DNA from: Neostapfia colusana
Lineage: Eukaryota > Streptophyta > Magnoliopsida > Poales > Poaceae
Assembly: GCA_030760725.1 (NCBI GenBank)
Contig: JASWHV010000019.1
Coordinates: forward strand, 37,699,944 to 37,763,943
DNA: 64,000 nucleotides
Direction: 5' to 3'
The first letter of the stretch is position 1; the number at the start of each line of letters is the position of its first letter. The translations under genes and the position numbers were made by a program. The notes beneath the pieces are model-generated. The model did no database searches, had not been told where the DNA came from, and saw only the letters and a program-made list of their open reading frames with translations. This document shows, piece after piece, positions 9,509 through 19,702 of the stretch.

Positions 9509-12500
9509 TGTAAAAGTCCCAAAAATGTGTATGAATAAAAACCAAGGTTTGAGTTCATATGTGTGGCAAAGACATGAAAAATGGGACTTGCTAAAAATTT
9601 TCTTCATGCAAAGTAATACATGGATGACCATCCAAAATGAGGCTCTTATTTTTATTTAAAAGTGTTGAACCATTAAGGAGTTAAATACCTCTTTGCATGT
9701 AAAGTTTAAAAATCAGATTTGAAATTCAAAGTTCACACATGTGGTGACCAAAAACTTTGAATAAACATGCAGCCATATAGTTGGAATTATAGGGAAAAGT
9801 TTGATCACAAACTTTCCATTTGTAGGGTGGGATCAAAAAGGGGTAAAGAGAATCATTTGCAAACTTCAACCAAATTCAAATTTGGCAAGCAAAGTCAAAC
9901 TGAATTGGAAGAGTTCAGATTCTAGCCACCCTTTTTAAATTTAGAATTCTGGGAATTGAGAGGATCACCTTGAGAAGATATTTGGGAGAAGAATGTGGAG
10001 TGGAACCCACATGGCAGTGAGCTAGAGACCTAAACTTACCCATGAAGTAAATGGATTTTTGCTTCTGTTCTGCTCGGGTGCCACCGAAGGGATTCCACCG
10101 CGCTCCCGGGGAGCTGACCCCGCCACCTCCTGCTGCCCTCCCCCACGCGCGGGCACCCGGAGGCGGTTCCTTCGGCGATATCGTTCCCTCAGCCTGAGCG
10201 AAGACCCAATTGCTTTCTCCTCCTCACGAGCACGCACAAAGGCTTCACCTCCCCCTTCGTGCTTTCGGTCGATCGGTAAACCGAAGAAATCATCGTGCCC
10301 TCCCCTCCACGAACTGCTAGACAACGTCCAGAGCTCGAACCCCACTTCCCCAACGCCTAAACCACCGAGTTGCGGCCTCTATGCCCGTGATTAACGCCGT
10401 CCGCCGCGACCTAGCGCAAAGGCGGCGATCAGCCTCACGTGGACAGACCACTACGGTGGTTTCCAGGATCGGTCAAGCACGGCCACGGACGCACGCTGGT
10501 TCGGTGCTGCTCTCAGCCAAAGCTCCAGCCGTGCCGTGAAGCATCGCCGGCGAATTTCGAAGTTTTGCTCCGGCGGCCTCAACCTGAGCTCCCGGAACAG
10601 TTCCTCAAAATTCCCCCTCTCCAATCCTTCCTAGGGTATCAAACTTGGCACAGAGAAGCTGGACTAGCCGGCGATCACTTTCCCTTTTGCATCCAGCGCA
10701 TGAAAACGCCTCAGACCGACGAATTTCGAGCTCTACTGAGGGTGTTCATGGCGGACCCATTCGGTCGCACGAGGACAGCCCACTTGCGGCCGTTTCCGAG
10801 CAAGCTTGCGACCATGTCGGTTCTTCCTAAGACCCACTGGTGCTGTAGAGCTCATCGGCGCAGGTTTTGATGGGCTGGAGACCTTGGGCAACGCTGCCGA
10901 ACCTCCACAGTAGCCGCCGCACGTCGCCAAGCTGGTTCCGGCCACCAGGAGCCCAAGCAGACCCCACCACCATGTTCCTCGATGCCCAAAACCCCCTAGC
11001 AGCAAGTCCTGGTTTGGATAGTGGCCGGGAACGCCGGTCCGGCGAACCTCCGGTTGCTCCGGCGAGGGGGAGCGCGCGGGCGCGAGGGAGCCGGCGGGAG
11101 GTGGAAGAAAACATGGGCCCCGTATATCAGCAGCTCAAAATTCAAACCTGTGATCGGGTGTGGCCGGGATCCTGTGTGCTGGCGCAAAAAACCCCATGGC
11201 CCCCTTGTGGCCCAGTTCTGATTGGCTGGAATTTAAACAAGCGGGCCCAGTGGGAATTTCTGTAGGAAAATAATACCAGTGAGGGCCCAAACTTTGGAAA
11301 TTCATAGCTCCTGGTAGAAACCTCCAATTTGAGTGATTCCACTTGGGTTGGATTCATATCTCTGAGTTCTATCCAAATATGAACTCAGATTTGTATGAAA
11401 GTTAATATTATATTCTGGAAATTTTTTGAAGGTATTCTGAAAAATAATTATTGAGGGAGTTTGGGTTATCCAAAAATCCCCAAATTTTACCAGAATATTC
11501 TTTAGCATATTGTTGACCTTCTAGCAAATTTTCAGCTCATATGAAGATCATTTGAGTAGGAATTTGCTAAATGCAAACTACTGTGCTAAAAAGAGTCCAG
11601 AAACATTTTCAGAAAATGTTTCCCACTTCAAAAATCTATTCTGGGCAATCCATAGCTCCAAAAATCATAGGAAACTTTAGGCAAGCTCTCTGAGACATAC
11701 TTGGAATTGTGACTCACTTAATTGGGCATGAAAATGCATATTACTTCAGAATTAATTCTTTTGAGTACAAATGCATAAAGAATTGTTCTGAGAGAACTAC
11801 TCCAGCAAAAGGGCTGAAATTTGGACCAGATTACTTTCATGTGGCCAGGAACTCACATGGAAATTATCATCCCAAGTTGAGTCCTTGAACTCCCTGTTTT
11901 TATTCTCCATACTTATGTATAGGGGAAAATACATAAGAGATATGGTAAGAATTATGGGGGACACAATATGACTCCACATTAGCTTCAATTTGGCAAGCTA
12001 AATCCTTAGGTAGTATACAACCTGCTGTAAAAGTTTTGAGGCCATTGGAGTTCTTGTTCTTCAGTTGCACTCAAATCTTTTCAGCTTATCTAGTATGTTC
12101 ATTAGGGAAAATGATTACTGTATAGCTAAGGCCTTAAGGTCAATTTTAGTTTCTTTCTGTTCTTTGCACAACAGAGGCAAACCAAGCCATGCTTGGCTTT
12201 TCCACACAACCTCTGTTCCTAAGAGATTAATTCTATAACTTCTTTCCATTACATTATATAAAACATGTGCATATGCATTTCAATAGGAACCACAACGAAG
12301 GGGATTCAAAGGAGTGATTCATTGAAGTGGATCAAGCTCCAGAGAATCAAGGGTGAATCAGCAAGGACACTAACTGATTATATACGACTACCCTGCAAAA
12401 CAGGCAAGCTCCGGTTTGCATTTAACAGCTGTTAAGTTTTTATTTTGTATTCACTTTCAGTTAAGAATTGAACTGTGCATTAGGTCTAGTGTTTGATACC

Positions 12501-13820
12501 CCTCCTGCATAACCAAATGACCCATGGAGTATTGGGTAGGTGTCTTTCACCGTGTAGAACTGCCATGCTTAAGTACGGTTTGGTAGAAGTCGAGTGGTGA
12601 GATGCTACTCGCAGTTTCAGGAACAACAGGGGCATACGGGATTTGTTCATAAATGAAGTAGCAAGTTAAAGTTGAGACTGGAAGGTTGTAGGGGCAGCAG
12701 GACATAGGGGCCTGGGTGCTATAGACCTGTCCGTGTCGGTCAAGGACCGATCCGTATGCGGCCCTGTTGAACAAGTTTGAGTTGTGTACCGGGCTCATGC
12801 TGGCTATATGGGACCCAGTAAACCGATGTACCTCGGGAAGCTGTCGTTGGGACTTTTCGGGTCGCCTCAGGCGGACGGCAGGTGTGCAGTATGTGGGGAA
12901 CATTCTCATGACATCTCACGTCGGTAGGTACACCATGAGAGTGTCTACTGTACAGGGCGACTTGATCGATTCAGCAGGGGGAAACGGGGGAAAGGCTGCC
13001 ACGTACGACATCAGTGATGGTTGTTGTAGGCAACGTCGAGTACAGGCGTACGTGTCGTGTAATCCGGGTGTTATTGATTCGAATCACCATCGCTCACGGA
13101 ATGGACCAAGCATACTTGTTCTCACAGTCGTGACGTAGTAAGAACTTGCATGAGAAAGGAACTAATCATATTGATAGGAAGTTTTATACTAGCTTTGTAT
13201 TGGATCTTGATGAATAGGCTAGTGCAAACTCGATTCTTTTATGCCATGAGTAAATTACATCGGGGGAAAGCGTTTCTTGTTTGATTGTCGACTCCCGATG
13301 TGGCGTGCCCAAGGTTACTTAAAACACTGCAATTAATACTTGAAAGTAAGGATTCACTTTTAGGCGAGTTTAATTATGCTTATGCCATCCTATGTTAGGT
13401 TCATAACCTCACTTAGAGTTTCATGTTAAGGGTGACGGTTAAGTCTTGCTGAGCGTTATGCTCACGGATGCTATCTGAGTTGTTTTGCAGGTAATTGACT
13501 CGATGCTTATGAGAAGGGATGCCGATGAGACTCAGGAACCTCCGAGTGCTTACTCAAAGAGCATCCTCGCCGCTGCAGATTGTCTTCGTGTTGCTAGTAA
13601 GAGACAGTCCGCGGGCTGGACTGTTTCTTTGTTGCTAAGATAGAGATGAATCGTGAGAGAGATAGTCTTCCGCTGTAGCTTACTCTGATATAGTTATTTG
13701 TAAAACATTCTTTTACGCTTCCGCAAACTATTTATGTAATAGGATGGGTTTCTTCGACCCGTGTGCTGTTGGGTGCCGCATATCACGGCACCACCCGACG
13801 AGGTCATGTGGTCCCCCACA
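9509..13820 (+). repeat. Solo LTR of a Tekay-type element (4.3 kb), inserted in B 3' LTR
   Basis: It runs TGTAAAAGTCCC...CCCCCACA, 4312 bp, between perfect CATAC duplications (9504-9508, 13821-13825), with no internal region. It is therefore a solo LTR left by LTR-LTR recombination. It starts like the E LTR (TGTAAAAG) and ends like the segment at 1-246. AT-rich flanks surround a GC-rich island at ~10070-11150. A block at ~13081-13141 matches a conserved internal block of the E, F and G LTRs. Small ORFs in it share no homology that I recognise and are treated as chance. Confidence 0.92.
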
Positions 13821-13825
13821 CATAC

Positions 13826-14491
13826 CTTGCCCATACAAGGTATTCAAGACCCGTGCCTTCCCAAGGCGCGGAGACGCGGAGCAAGCCTCTGTCAGGTGCC
13901 GTTGCGCCCAGTCACATTGCACTGAAGGCTGACGCGCCGCGGCAGAGGCTGTACGCCAATAAACACAACGACAAGACATCCCCTGCCGCCCCTGCCATCA
14001 ACAACCACTACGACTAGCTGGCGGCATGGGCAGGGCGGCAGAACGAACACTCGGAAGCCCTCGCCAGAGACAGCTACCGGCGTAACTGCAGATACGGTAG
14101 CTGTCAGGCAATCTCCCCGAGACCACCTGTCGGGTCCCGAGCCCACCTTGTAAGCCGCCCGAGCCTTGGACTATAAAAGGCTCGGGTAGGCAACGTTAGC
14201 AAGGGTTCAACTCTTTGCACACTTACGCTCCAGCATCCAAGCACTTAGGTCATCCTCAAGCTCAGGACTCCAGTTCTGAGCAACAAGCAATACAACGAGC
14301 AGCTCTGCTCACCGTGGACGTAGGGTATTACGCTCCGGCGAGCTGAACCACGTAAAAATCCCTGTGTCAAGCTTCTGCTTCCATCGTCCCTAACGTGAAA
14401 GCTCTCCGTGAGTGACTAGCCTCTCCGAAAAGGAACCTCCGCGGGCTACCCAGAGCAGGCCCGGGGGAAGTGTCGGCTACACACTTCGACA
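13826..14491 (+). repeat. 3' LTR of element B, second part
   Basis: It resumes exactly where 9508 stopped (ACCTTGCCC...) and ends CACTTCGACA at 14491. It includes a good TATA box at 14172 and the U5 sequence GTGGACGTAGGG. Confidence 0.92.
14172..14178 (+). promoter_or_regulatory. TATA box of B 3' LTR
   Basis: CTATAAAAGG context, at the same place as in four other LTRs of the family, downstream of the G-box array. The B 5' LTR copy is mutated, so this 3' copy is the only canonical one in B. Confidence 0.7.
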
Positions 14492-14813
14492 GGGGTTCTC
14501 AAGGCTGCCATTACTGCATGTCGCAGCGCCTTGCCAGGAACTGCCGGGCTGTACGCTCAGAAGGCTGACTTCTTGGCCCACCACTTCTGCAGGCCAGCTT
14601 GGGCCCACTTGTCATCGTCGCTGGGGCTTGGACCTGGGGTGTCTGCCCCAAGCGGCGCATATGAAGCGTTTCGAATCGCCTCTAGGAAGTTTAAAAAGGA
14701 TTCCTTCTGCATCGCAGGCTTCCCTTTGCACATCTCCCTATGCCTGAGCCTTCCAGATTCTTCCATGCGCCCAAGCTTTCTCTCCCTTCCAAGTTCTTGC
14801 CCCTTCGTCTTTG
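14492..14813 (+). promoter_or_regulatory. Upstream (5') region of element A antisense gene
   Basis: It continues A sequence from 1698 and aligns with the 5' region of the antisense genes in B and C. GTTTAAAAAGG at ~14688-14698, about 120 bp before the ATG, is a weak TATA-like match. No ORF. Confidence 0.5.
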
Positions 14814-14956
14814 ATGGCTTCCAGCTTGCCTCCGCCACGCATTGCCTGGACGAAAGACCTTGGGTCGGTGCACAAGCTGCTGGGATGGCACTCGGAAGAG
14901 CAGAGGCGTTGTCTTCAGCGAGGATCTCTCCCCCTACGCCTGGAGAGAGGGGAGAC

Positions 14957-16063
14957 TGTCGGTACCTGAGATATGGGGTACCCCCGCGCACAGGGGAAAA
15001 TGCCTAAGGAACTCGCCCTTCTCCGCAGGGAGAGCTCTGAAGGCGCCACGCGTCCGGCGGGGCCGGACCTCCCTCTCCTCAGAGGAGAGCTTCGGACCCG
15101 CCAAGTGGCATATAGAAGCCGGACCTCCCCCTCCGCGGGCGAGGGGTCCAAAGGTGCCACGTATCCAGCAGGGCCGGACCTCCCTCTCCTCAGAGGGGAG
15201 CTCCGGGGCCGCCACGTGGCCGACAGAAGCCGAACCTCCCCCTCCGCGGGGAGAGGTCCGGAGGCTCCACGTGCCCCACGGGCCGGACCCTCCTCTCCTC
15301 TGAGAAGGGCTCCGGGCCCGCCACATGGCCGGAAGAACGGCGCTGCCTGCCCCCGAGTGATAGGCAGCGGGCGTAAAGACGCCCCATACCTTGCCCGTAC
15401 AAGGTATGCAAGGCCCGCGTCTTCCCGAGACACGGAGACGCGGAGCACGCCTCTGTCAGGTGCCGTTGCGCCCAGTCGCATCATAGACTGGCGCGCGGTG
15501 TCAGAACCTGCTAGCCAATAAACACCGCGACAAGACATCCCATGCCGCCTGCGCCGTCATCAACCATTACGACTAGCGTGCGGCATGGGCAGGGCGGCAA
15601 GACGGAGACTCGGAAGCCTTTGTTAGAGACAACTACCGGCATAACTGCAGATACGGTAGATAACAGTCAATCTCCCCGGGACCACCTGTCGGGTCCCGGG
15701 CCCCCTTGTAAGCCACCCGAGTCTTGGACTATAAAAGGCTCGGGTAGGCGACGATAGCAAGGGTTCGCACTCTGCAACTCATACGCTAGCCATTCACTCC
15801 CAAGCTATAACTCACCCCCAAGCTCAGGACTCCGGCCCTGAGCAGCAAGCAATACAGCGAGCTCCATAGCTCGCCGTGGATGTAGGGTTTTACGCTCCGG
15901 CGGCCTGAAGCACGTAAAACTCACCGTGTCAAGCTCTTACTAACTCGTCCATCCACGCAAGCTCTCCGCAAGGGACTAGCCCCCCCCCCCCCCCCCCGAA
16001 AAAAGAACCTCCGCCGGCTGCCCAGTGCAGGCCCGGGGGAAGTGTCGACCGAACACTTCGACA
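14957..16063 (+). repeat. 5' LTR of element C
   Basis: TGTCGGTACC to CACTTCGACA, 1107 bp. G-box-type sites in the array are partly decayed (CACGCG, CAAGTG, CACGTA), with intact CACGTG near 15215 and 15267. TATA box at 15730. A run of 18 C's at 15980-15997 replaces the CCCCACC of sister copies. Confidence 0.92.
15730..15736 (+). promoter_or_regulatory. TATA box of C 5' LTR
   Basis: TATAAAA in CTTGGACTATAAAAGGCTCG, ~330 bp before the LTR end and ~390 bp before the gag ATG. It is the probable promoter for gag and the genomic RNA. Confidence 0.75.
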
Positions 16064-16085
16064 TTTGGTGCGCCAGGAAGGGGGC
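16064..16085 (+). other. Primer-binding site of element C
   Basis: TGGTGCGCCAGGAAGGGG sits two T's after the LTR. It differs at two positions from the B and D sites. Confidence 0.65.
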
Positions 16086-16122
16086 TCTTTTCCCCTTGCG
16101 CGACGAGTTTCCGCCGACGAAG

Positions 16123-17856
16123 ATGACCAAGCTCTATCCAGCGGCAAACTCTCCCCCTTCGTGTTCACGTCGAACCGTGACCAGCGGGGAGTACATGTCG
16201 ACGCACTCAGGACGGAATGTGTCGGCACAAGCTGGTAGCCAGCAGCCGACTCCGGCGATGCAGGCTCCGACCAGTGTGAGATCTTCTGCAGCGCTGAGCG
16301 TATACCATGGGGGTGCGCTAGCTGCAGAAAGAGCACTGCTGCGCAACCCACCTGCTGGGGATGCGCCCCATTCCGCAACCCAGCAATGGGTCCGCGAGGT
16401 GGACCGCCTCGTCGTCGCCGCCGCGAACCCTCGGTTTTGGCGAGGACGGCGCCCCGGTCAACCGGCTGTGTCGCTGACGTGCACGCCCACGGTTGACGGG
16501 CAGACGGCGGATTCCAGCTCCTCCAGGCTCCCGTCGACGGACCTGAGAAAGGAGCTGGAACGGTGCCACTTGGACAAGGATGCCCGGGTGTACCTCGAGC
16601 GACGTCGAGAAAGGCGTCGCAACCATGAGGCTGGCGACAGCATGTCGTCGGCCTCGACGCAACCTGGAGGGCAGGTCTTCGCCACGCGAGTCCTGCCTCA
16701 GGCATACGCCACGCAGCATATGCCACAACCGTATGCGCCACAACCATCACCCCCGGTTTATGGTGCAGCCTTGCCCATGCCGGGGTACATGGTGCCAACT
16801 GCGAACCAAGCGTTCGCAGCGCCGATACCTGCGGTGGCAGGAGCAGGATGTGCGGCCCTTGCGCCCCACCTTCGCTTCGCGAGGTGGCCGCGCAAGTTTC
16901 GGCCGCACCTGCCTGAGAAGTACGACGGTAGCGTCAACCCGGCGGAGTTCCTCCAGATCTACTCCACCGCCGTACTTGCCGCAGGAGGGGATGAGGCTGT
17001 CATGGCCAACTACTTCCCCGTCGCCTTGACCGGCCCAGCTCGGTCTTGGCTCATGAATCTCCCCCAGGGGTCCATAACTTCCTGGGGAGAGCTTTGCCGG
17101 CAGTTCGTCGCCAACTTCGGCAGCTCCTACACCCGTCCCGGCACGAAGCTTGACCTCCACGCCGTCAAGCAACAACCTGGGGAGTCGCTGCACTCTTTCA
17201 TCCAGCGGTTCTCCCAGGTACGCAACACCATCCCGCATATTCAAAGTGCTTCTGTGGTGGTGGCGTTCCGACAGGGTGTCCGGGACGAGAAAATGCTTGA
17301 GAAGCTCGCGACTAGAGAGGTCCGTGACGTCTCTGAGCTCTTCAGCCTGGCGGACAAATGCGCCAGAGCAGCTGAAGGGCGGAACTGGCACTCTCTGCCG
17401 ACCTCCGAGTCAGGAGGACAGCCCGGGTCCGGCACTGCTGCCTATGGGGGTGGCAAGAAGGCCAAGAACCGGGGGAGTGGCAAGATGAAGTCATTGTTCA
17501 TGGCTCCCGTCGCCGTAGCAGCGACGACTAGTGGAGCTCGGGGGCCACGCCCCGACAAAAGGCAGCGGCAGTCACCGGCCCCAGATAGTGACCAGGGCGG
17601 GCTATGCCCCGTGCATGGCGCCGGCAACCATACTGCTGCCGAGTGCTGGGATATCCAGAGGCTCGCAGAGCGCTTCCGCAAAGGAAGACAGCAGAGAGCT
17701 GAAGCACCGCCCTACCCTCAGAGGGATGGCAAGCAGAAGGTCGATGCCCCAGTCACCGCCGCCCATCAGGTGGGGTTCCAGGAGCCTCAGCGTGTCATAA
17801 AGACAGTGCATAACGGTGAGGACTCACGCTCCGAAGGTGATGGGCCAGGGCGGTAG
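16123..17856 (+). CDS. gag: Gag polyprotein of element C (577 aa, intact)
   Basis: Structural Gag of a Gypsy retrotransposon, forming the virus-like particle that packages element RNA. The first ATG after the primer-binding site is at 16123. The region upstream in this frame lies in LTR/leader and is not used. Residues ~1-250 are a low-complexity Q/P/A-rich leader. Residues ~270-425 match Retrotrans_gag (PF03732), with FLQIYSTAVL, SWGELCRQFVANFGSSYTRP and VVAFRQGVRDEKMLEKL. A histidine-rich knuckle CPVHGAGNHTAAEC at ~495-508 has C-x2-H-x4-H-x4-C spacing rather than the usual CCHC. There is no stop or frameshift, and it ends TAG just before the 68-bp repeats. Gag-only coding suggests dependence on pol from another element. 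Confidence 0.9.
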   Translation: MTKLYPAANSPPSCSRRTVTSGEYMSTHSGRNVSAQAGSQQPTPAMQAPTSVRSSAALSVYHGGALAAERALLRNPPAGDAPHSATQQWVREVDRLVVAAANPRFWRGRRPGQPAVSLTCTPTVDGQTADSSSSRLPSTDLRKELERCHLDKDARVYLERRRERRRNHEAGDSMSSASTQPGGQVFATRVLPQAYATQHMPQPYAPQPSPPVYGAALPMPGYMVPTANQAFAAPIPAVAGAGCAALAPHLRFARWPRKFRPHLPEKYDGSVNPAEFLQIYSTAVLAAGGDEAVMANYFPVALTGPARSWLMNLPQGSITSWGELCRQFVANFGSSYTRPGTKLDLHAVKQQPGESLHSFIQRFSQVRNTIPHIQSASVVVAFRQGVRDEKMLEKLATREVRDVSELFSLADKCARAAEGRNWHSLPTSESGGQPGSGTAAYGGGKKAKNRGSGKMKSLFMAPVAVAATTSGARGPRPDKRQRQSPAPDSDQGGLCPVHGAGNHTAAECWDIQRLAERFRKGRQQRAEAPPYPQRDGKQKVDAPVTAAHQVGFQEPQRVIKTVHNGEDSRSEGDGPGR

Positions 17857-17899
17857 CCAACTGCGGCACGCCCCCGTGCCTCGGACATACCTCCCGGGG

Positions 17900-18040
17900 G
17901 CCGCCCAAGGTCTGTCAACCCCTTGAAGGCCTTGCCAGAAGGGGAAGACGCCTTAGGTCATCCAAGACGAGCCCAGGTCCACCTACCCCTTGAAGGCCTT
18001 AGCCAGAAGGGGAGAACTCCCCGGGGGCCCCCAGGAGAAG
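17900..18040 (+). repeat. ~67-bp tandem repeats after gag (C)
   Basis: Two diverged copies are marked by CCTTGAAGGC at 17921 and 17988. Position and neighbours equal the 68-bp repeats of B and D. Confidence 0.65.
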
Positions 18041-18045
18041 CCGCG

Positions 18046-18343
18046 CAGGACCTGATCCAGCGTGAAGATAACAACCTCGTCGACAAGACTCGGCTGCAGG
18101 TAACACCCCGCAATGCAAGGTCTCGGCTGATGCTCTAAGCACAACTGCCAAAGAACCGAACGCGTCAGGGACCTGCAGAAGGGCAACCTGGTGCCGCGAC
18201 ACACGCTTTCCCGAGAAGGACCCATAAACTCTCCCCCAGCAGGGAAGGTCCCTTCCGAATCATGAAAGCTGCCGCCCCAGGTACACATGCCTTTAAACCG
18301 AGAGTGGGATCCGTTCCCAAATCCTTGGCATGGAGCAACACTG
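18046..18343 (+). pseudogene. Integrase C-terminal remnant (C)
   Basis: Aligns with B 4885-5210: NARSRLML then a stop at 18136, then GNLVPRHTLSREGPINSP in a shifted frame, and a decayed PWHGATL... end. It is more degraded than in B, although C's gag is intact, so this segment is not under coding constraint. Confidence 0.7.
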
Positions 18344-19702
18344 TAAGTCCTCCTCCCTGGGCGTCAGTAGAACAGGGTCGTTCCCTTCTGTAATGAATCC
18401 CATAGAATCTAGGAACAGAGCTTGGGGCAGCTAAGTCTCAAGGGACGGTACAGGACTACGTCCAGTTTAGCCTGGTTCCGACCCTAAGCGCGTAGAGTCT
18501 TGCTTCCCTTGTAGACGAGGCGGAATATTGCCTCCATGTACAGCCAGAATTCCACCTATGGGCATGAACACAGAACCCTGTCCTACTTAGCTCTCTCTCA
18601 TGCGCTCATTTAAATTATGCATTAATTTTTATGATCGCACTATCTATGTATGTTCATCGTACATCTAGCTCCCCCTCTCCCGCACTCATCCATAGTCAGC
18701 ATTCGCTATCCTACCAGGGTGGCTGCGCTTGAGGCACCTGCCGATGGCCGAGTGAGTCTCTCGGGCCTCCCCCAGTCAGGTGTTGCGATGCCAGTTGGTC
18801 ACCTCCAGGAAAGGCCTGCGTTGAGCATGGGGGGTCCAGGGTGCGTATCCAGCTTAGCAGGCCATGAGCCCAAAGCATGCATATCCTGCCCTCCGGAGGT
18901 ACAGGGGAGTACAACCGCTTTGCCTGGTCATGAACCCAAAGCACGTGCCCTCTGATTCCCCAGCGCATGGCCCGGTTCTAGGGATCGGACGGCCGTACCC
19001 GGACCTCGGAGGGAGCCGGAGCTCCGGCGCCTCGAGCACAGAATTGCCCAAGCCCCGTATAACGGATCAGGATCGTAAGACGAATAAGACTAGGAGACGG
19101 GAGGGGAGGACCCCCCGAGGAGAATTATGTTTCCTCTGCCTGTGTGCAGGACCTCCAGGTTACGGCAACGGGGACTGCATGAAGTAGGGGGAAAGGAGCT
19201 ACCAGCTACTCCGCCCTAGGACTGGAAGGACCGGGTCCCGCCCCTTCAGCAGGGGCGAGGCCCGAGAGCCCCACGTGTCCGGCGGGCCCGGAGCTCTCGC
19301 CTCCCCTGAGGGGGGCTCCGGTGACGTCACGTGGCAGGTGGAAACCGGACCTCCCCCCCGGTGGGAGGGCTCCGAAAGCCCTACGTGTCCAGCATGATCG
19401 GAGCTCCCGCCTCCTTAGGAGGGGCTCTGGACCCGCCACGTGGCAGGCAGATTTGGAGCTCCCCATAGGGCGAGATCCGGAGACCCCCGGGGGCCCCTAA
19501 CACGGTTAGGACCCGGGGAAGGCGTCTGTGCAGAGCTCCGAGATTAGAGAAGGCCTCTGAGTACCTTGCGGAGCTAAGGACTCAGTCAGGCAAAGCCAAG
19601 AAGGAGAGAAAAGACCTCACAGACGCAAAAATATAAAAGAGTCAAACTATGCGAGGCTCCATGAGCTGGACTACAGACTCAATAAAAAGGGAGAAACAAG
19701 TC
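18344..19702 (+). other. Non-coding spacer of element C
   Basis: No gene. It holds ~65 bp repeats around GCCTGGTCATGAACCCAAAGC (18840-18980), an internal G-box array (~19226-19480) and the presumed 3' region of the antisense gene. Same order as B 5211-6558. Confidence 0.7.
19226..19480. repeat. Internal G-box array (C)
   Basis: Half-units with CCACGTGTCC (~19271) and TCACGTGGC or CCACGTGGC (~19327, 19437) separated by CT/GA-rich palindromes, as in the LTRs. Confidence 0.75.

Larger units (their letters stand above)
1699..14491 (+). mobile_element. Element B: non-autonomous Tat-like Gypsy LTR retrotransposon, nested in A
   Basis: Both LTRs are present (1699-2796 and 9075-9508 plus 13826-14491), each TG...CA. 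The flanks are GCGGT (1694-1698) and GGGGT (14492-14496), a target duplication with one mismatch. Element A sequence runs on across the insertion. Internal order is primer-binding site, gag, 68-bp repeats, integrase C-terminal remnant, spacer repeats, antisense coiled-coil pseudogene and polypurine tract. There is no protease, RT, RNase H or integrase core, so mobility would need a helper. The 3' LTR carries a nested 4.3 kb solo LTR. Confidence 0.9.

Noticed and set aside
10059..11265. GC-rich island with ORFs up to 143 aa, as a possible host gene first exon
   Set aside because: It lies within a solo LTR bounded by target duplications. Similar islands occur at the same place in the E and F LTRs, so it is more likely the LTR promoter region.
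12547..13138. ORFs of 120-123 aa in the solo LTR
   Set aside because: No domain, overlapping on opposite strands, and located in the block shared with the E, F and G LTRs where frames are not preserved.
14973..15521. Long ORFs across the LTR arrays (RAGPPPSAG / SSEESSGPATW-type repeats), also at 649-1525, 9102-9538, 22158-22489 and 28382-28915
   Set aside because: They follow the 55-bp periodicity in several frames and on both strands, lie in U3/R of LTRs, and change frame from copy to copy.
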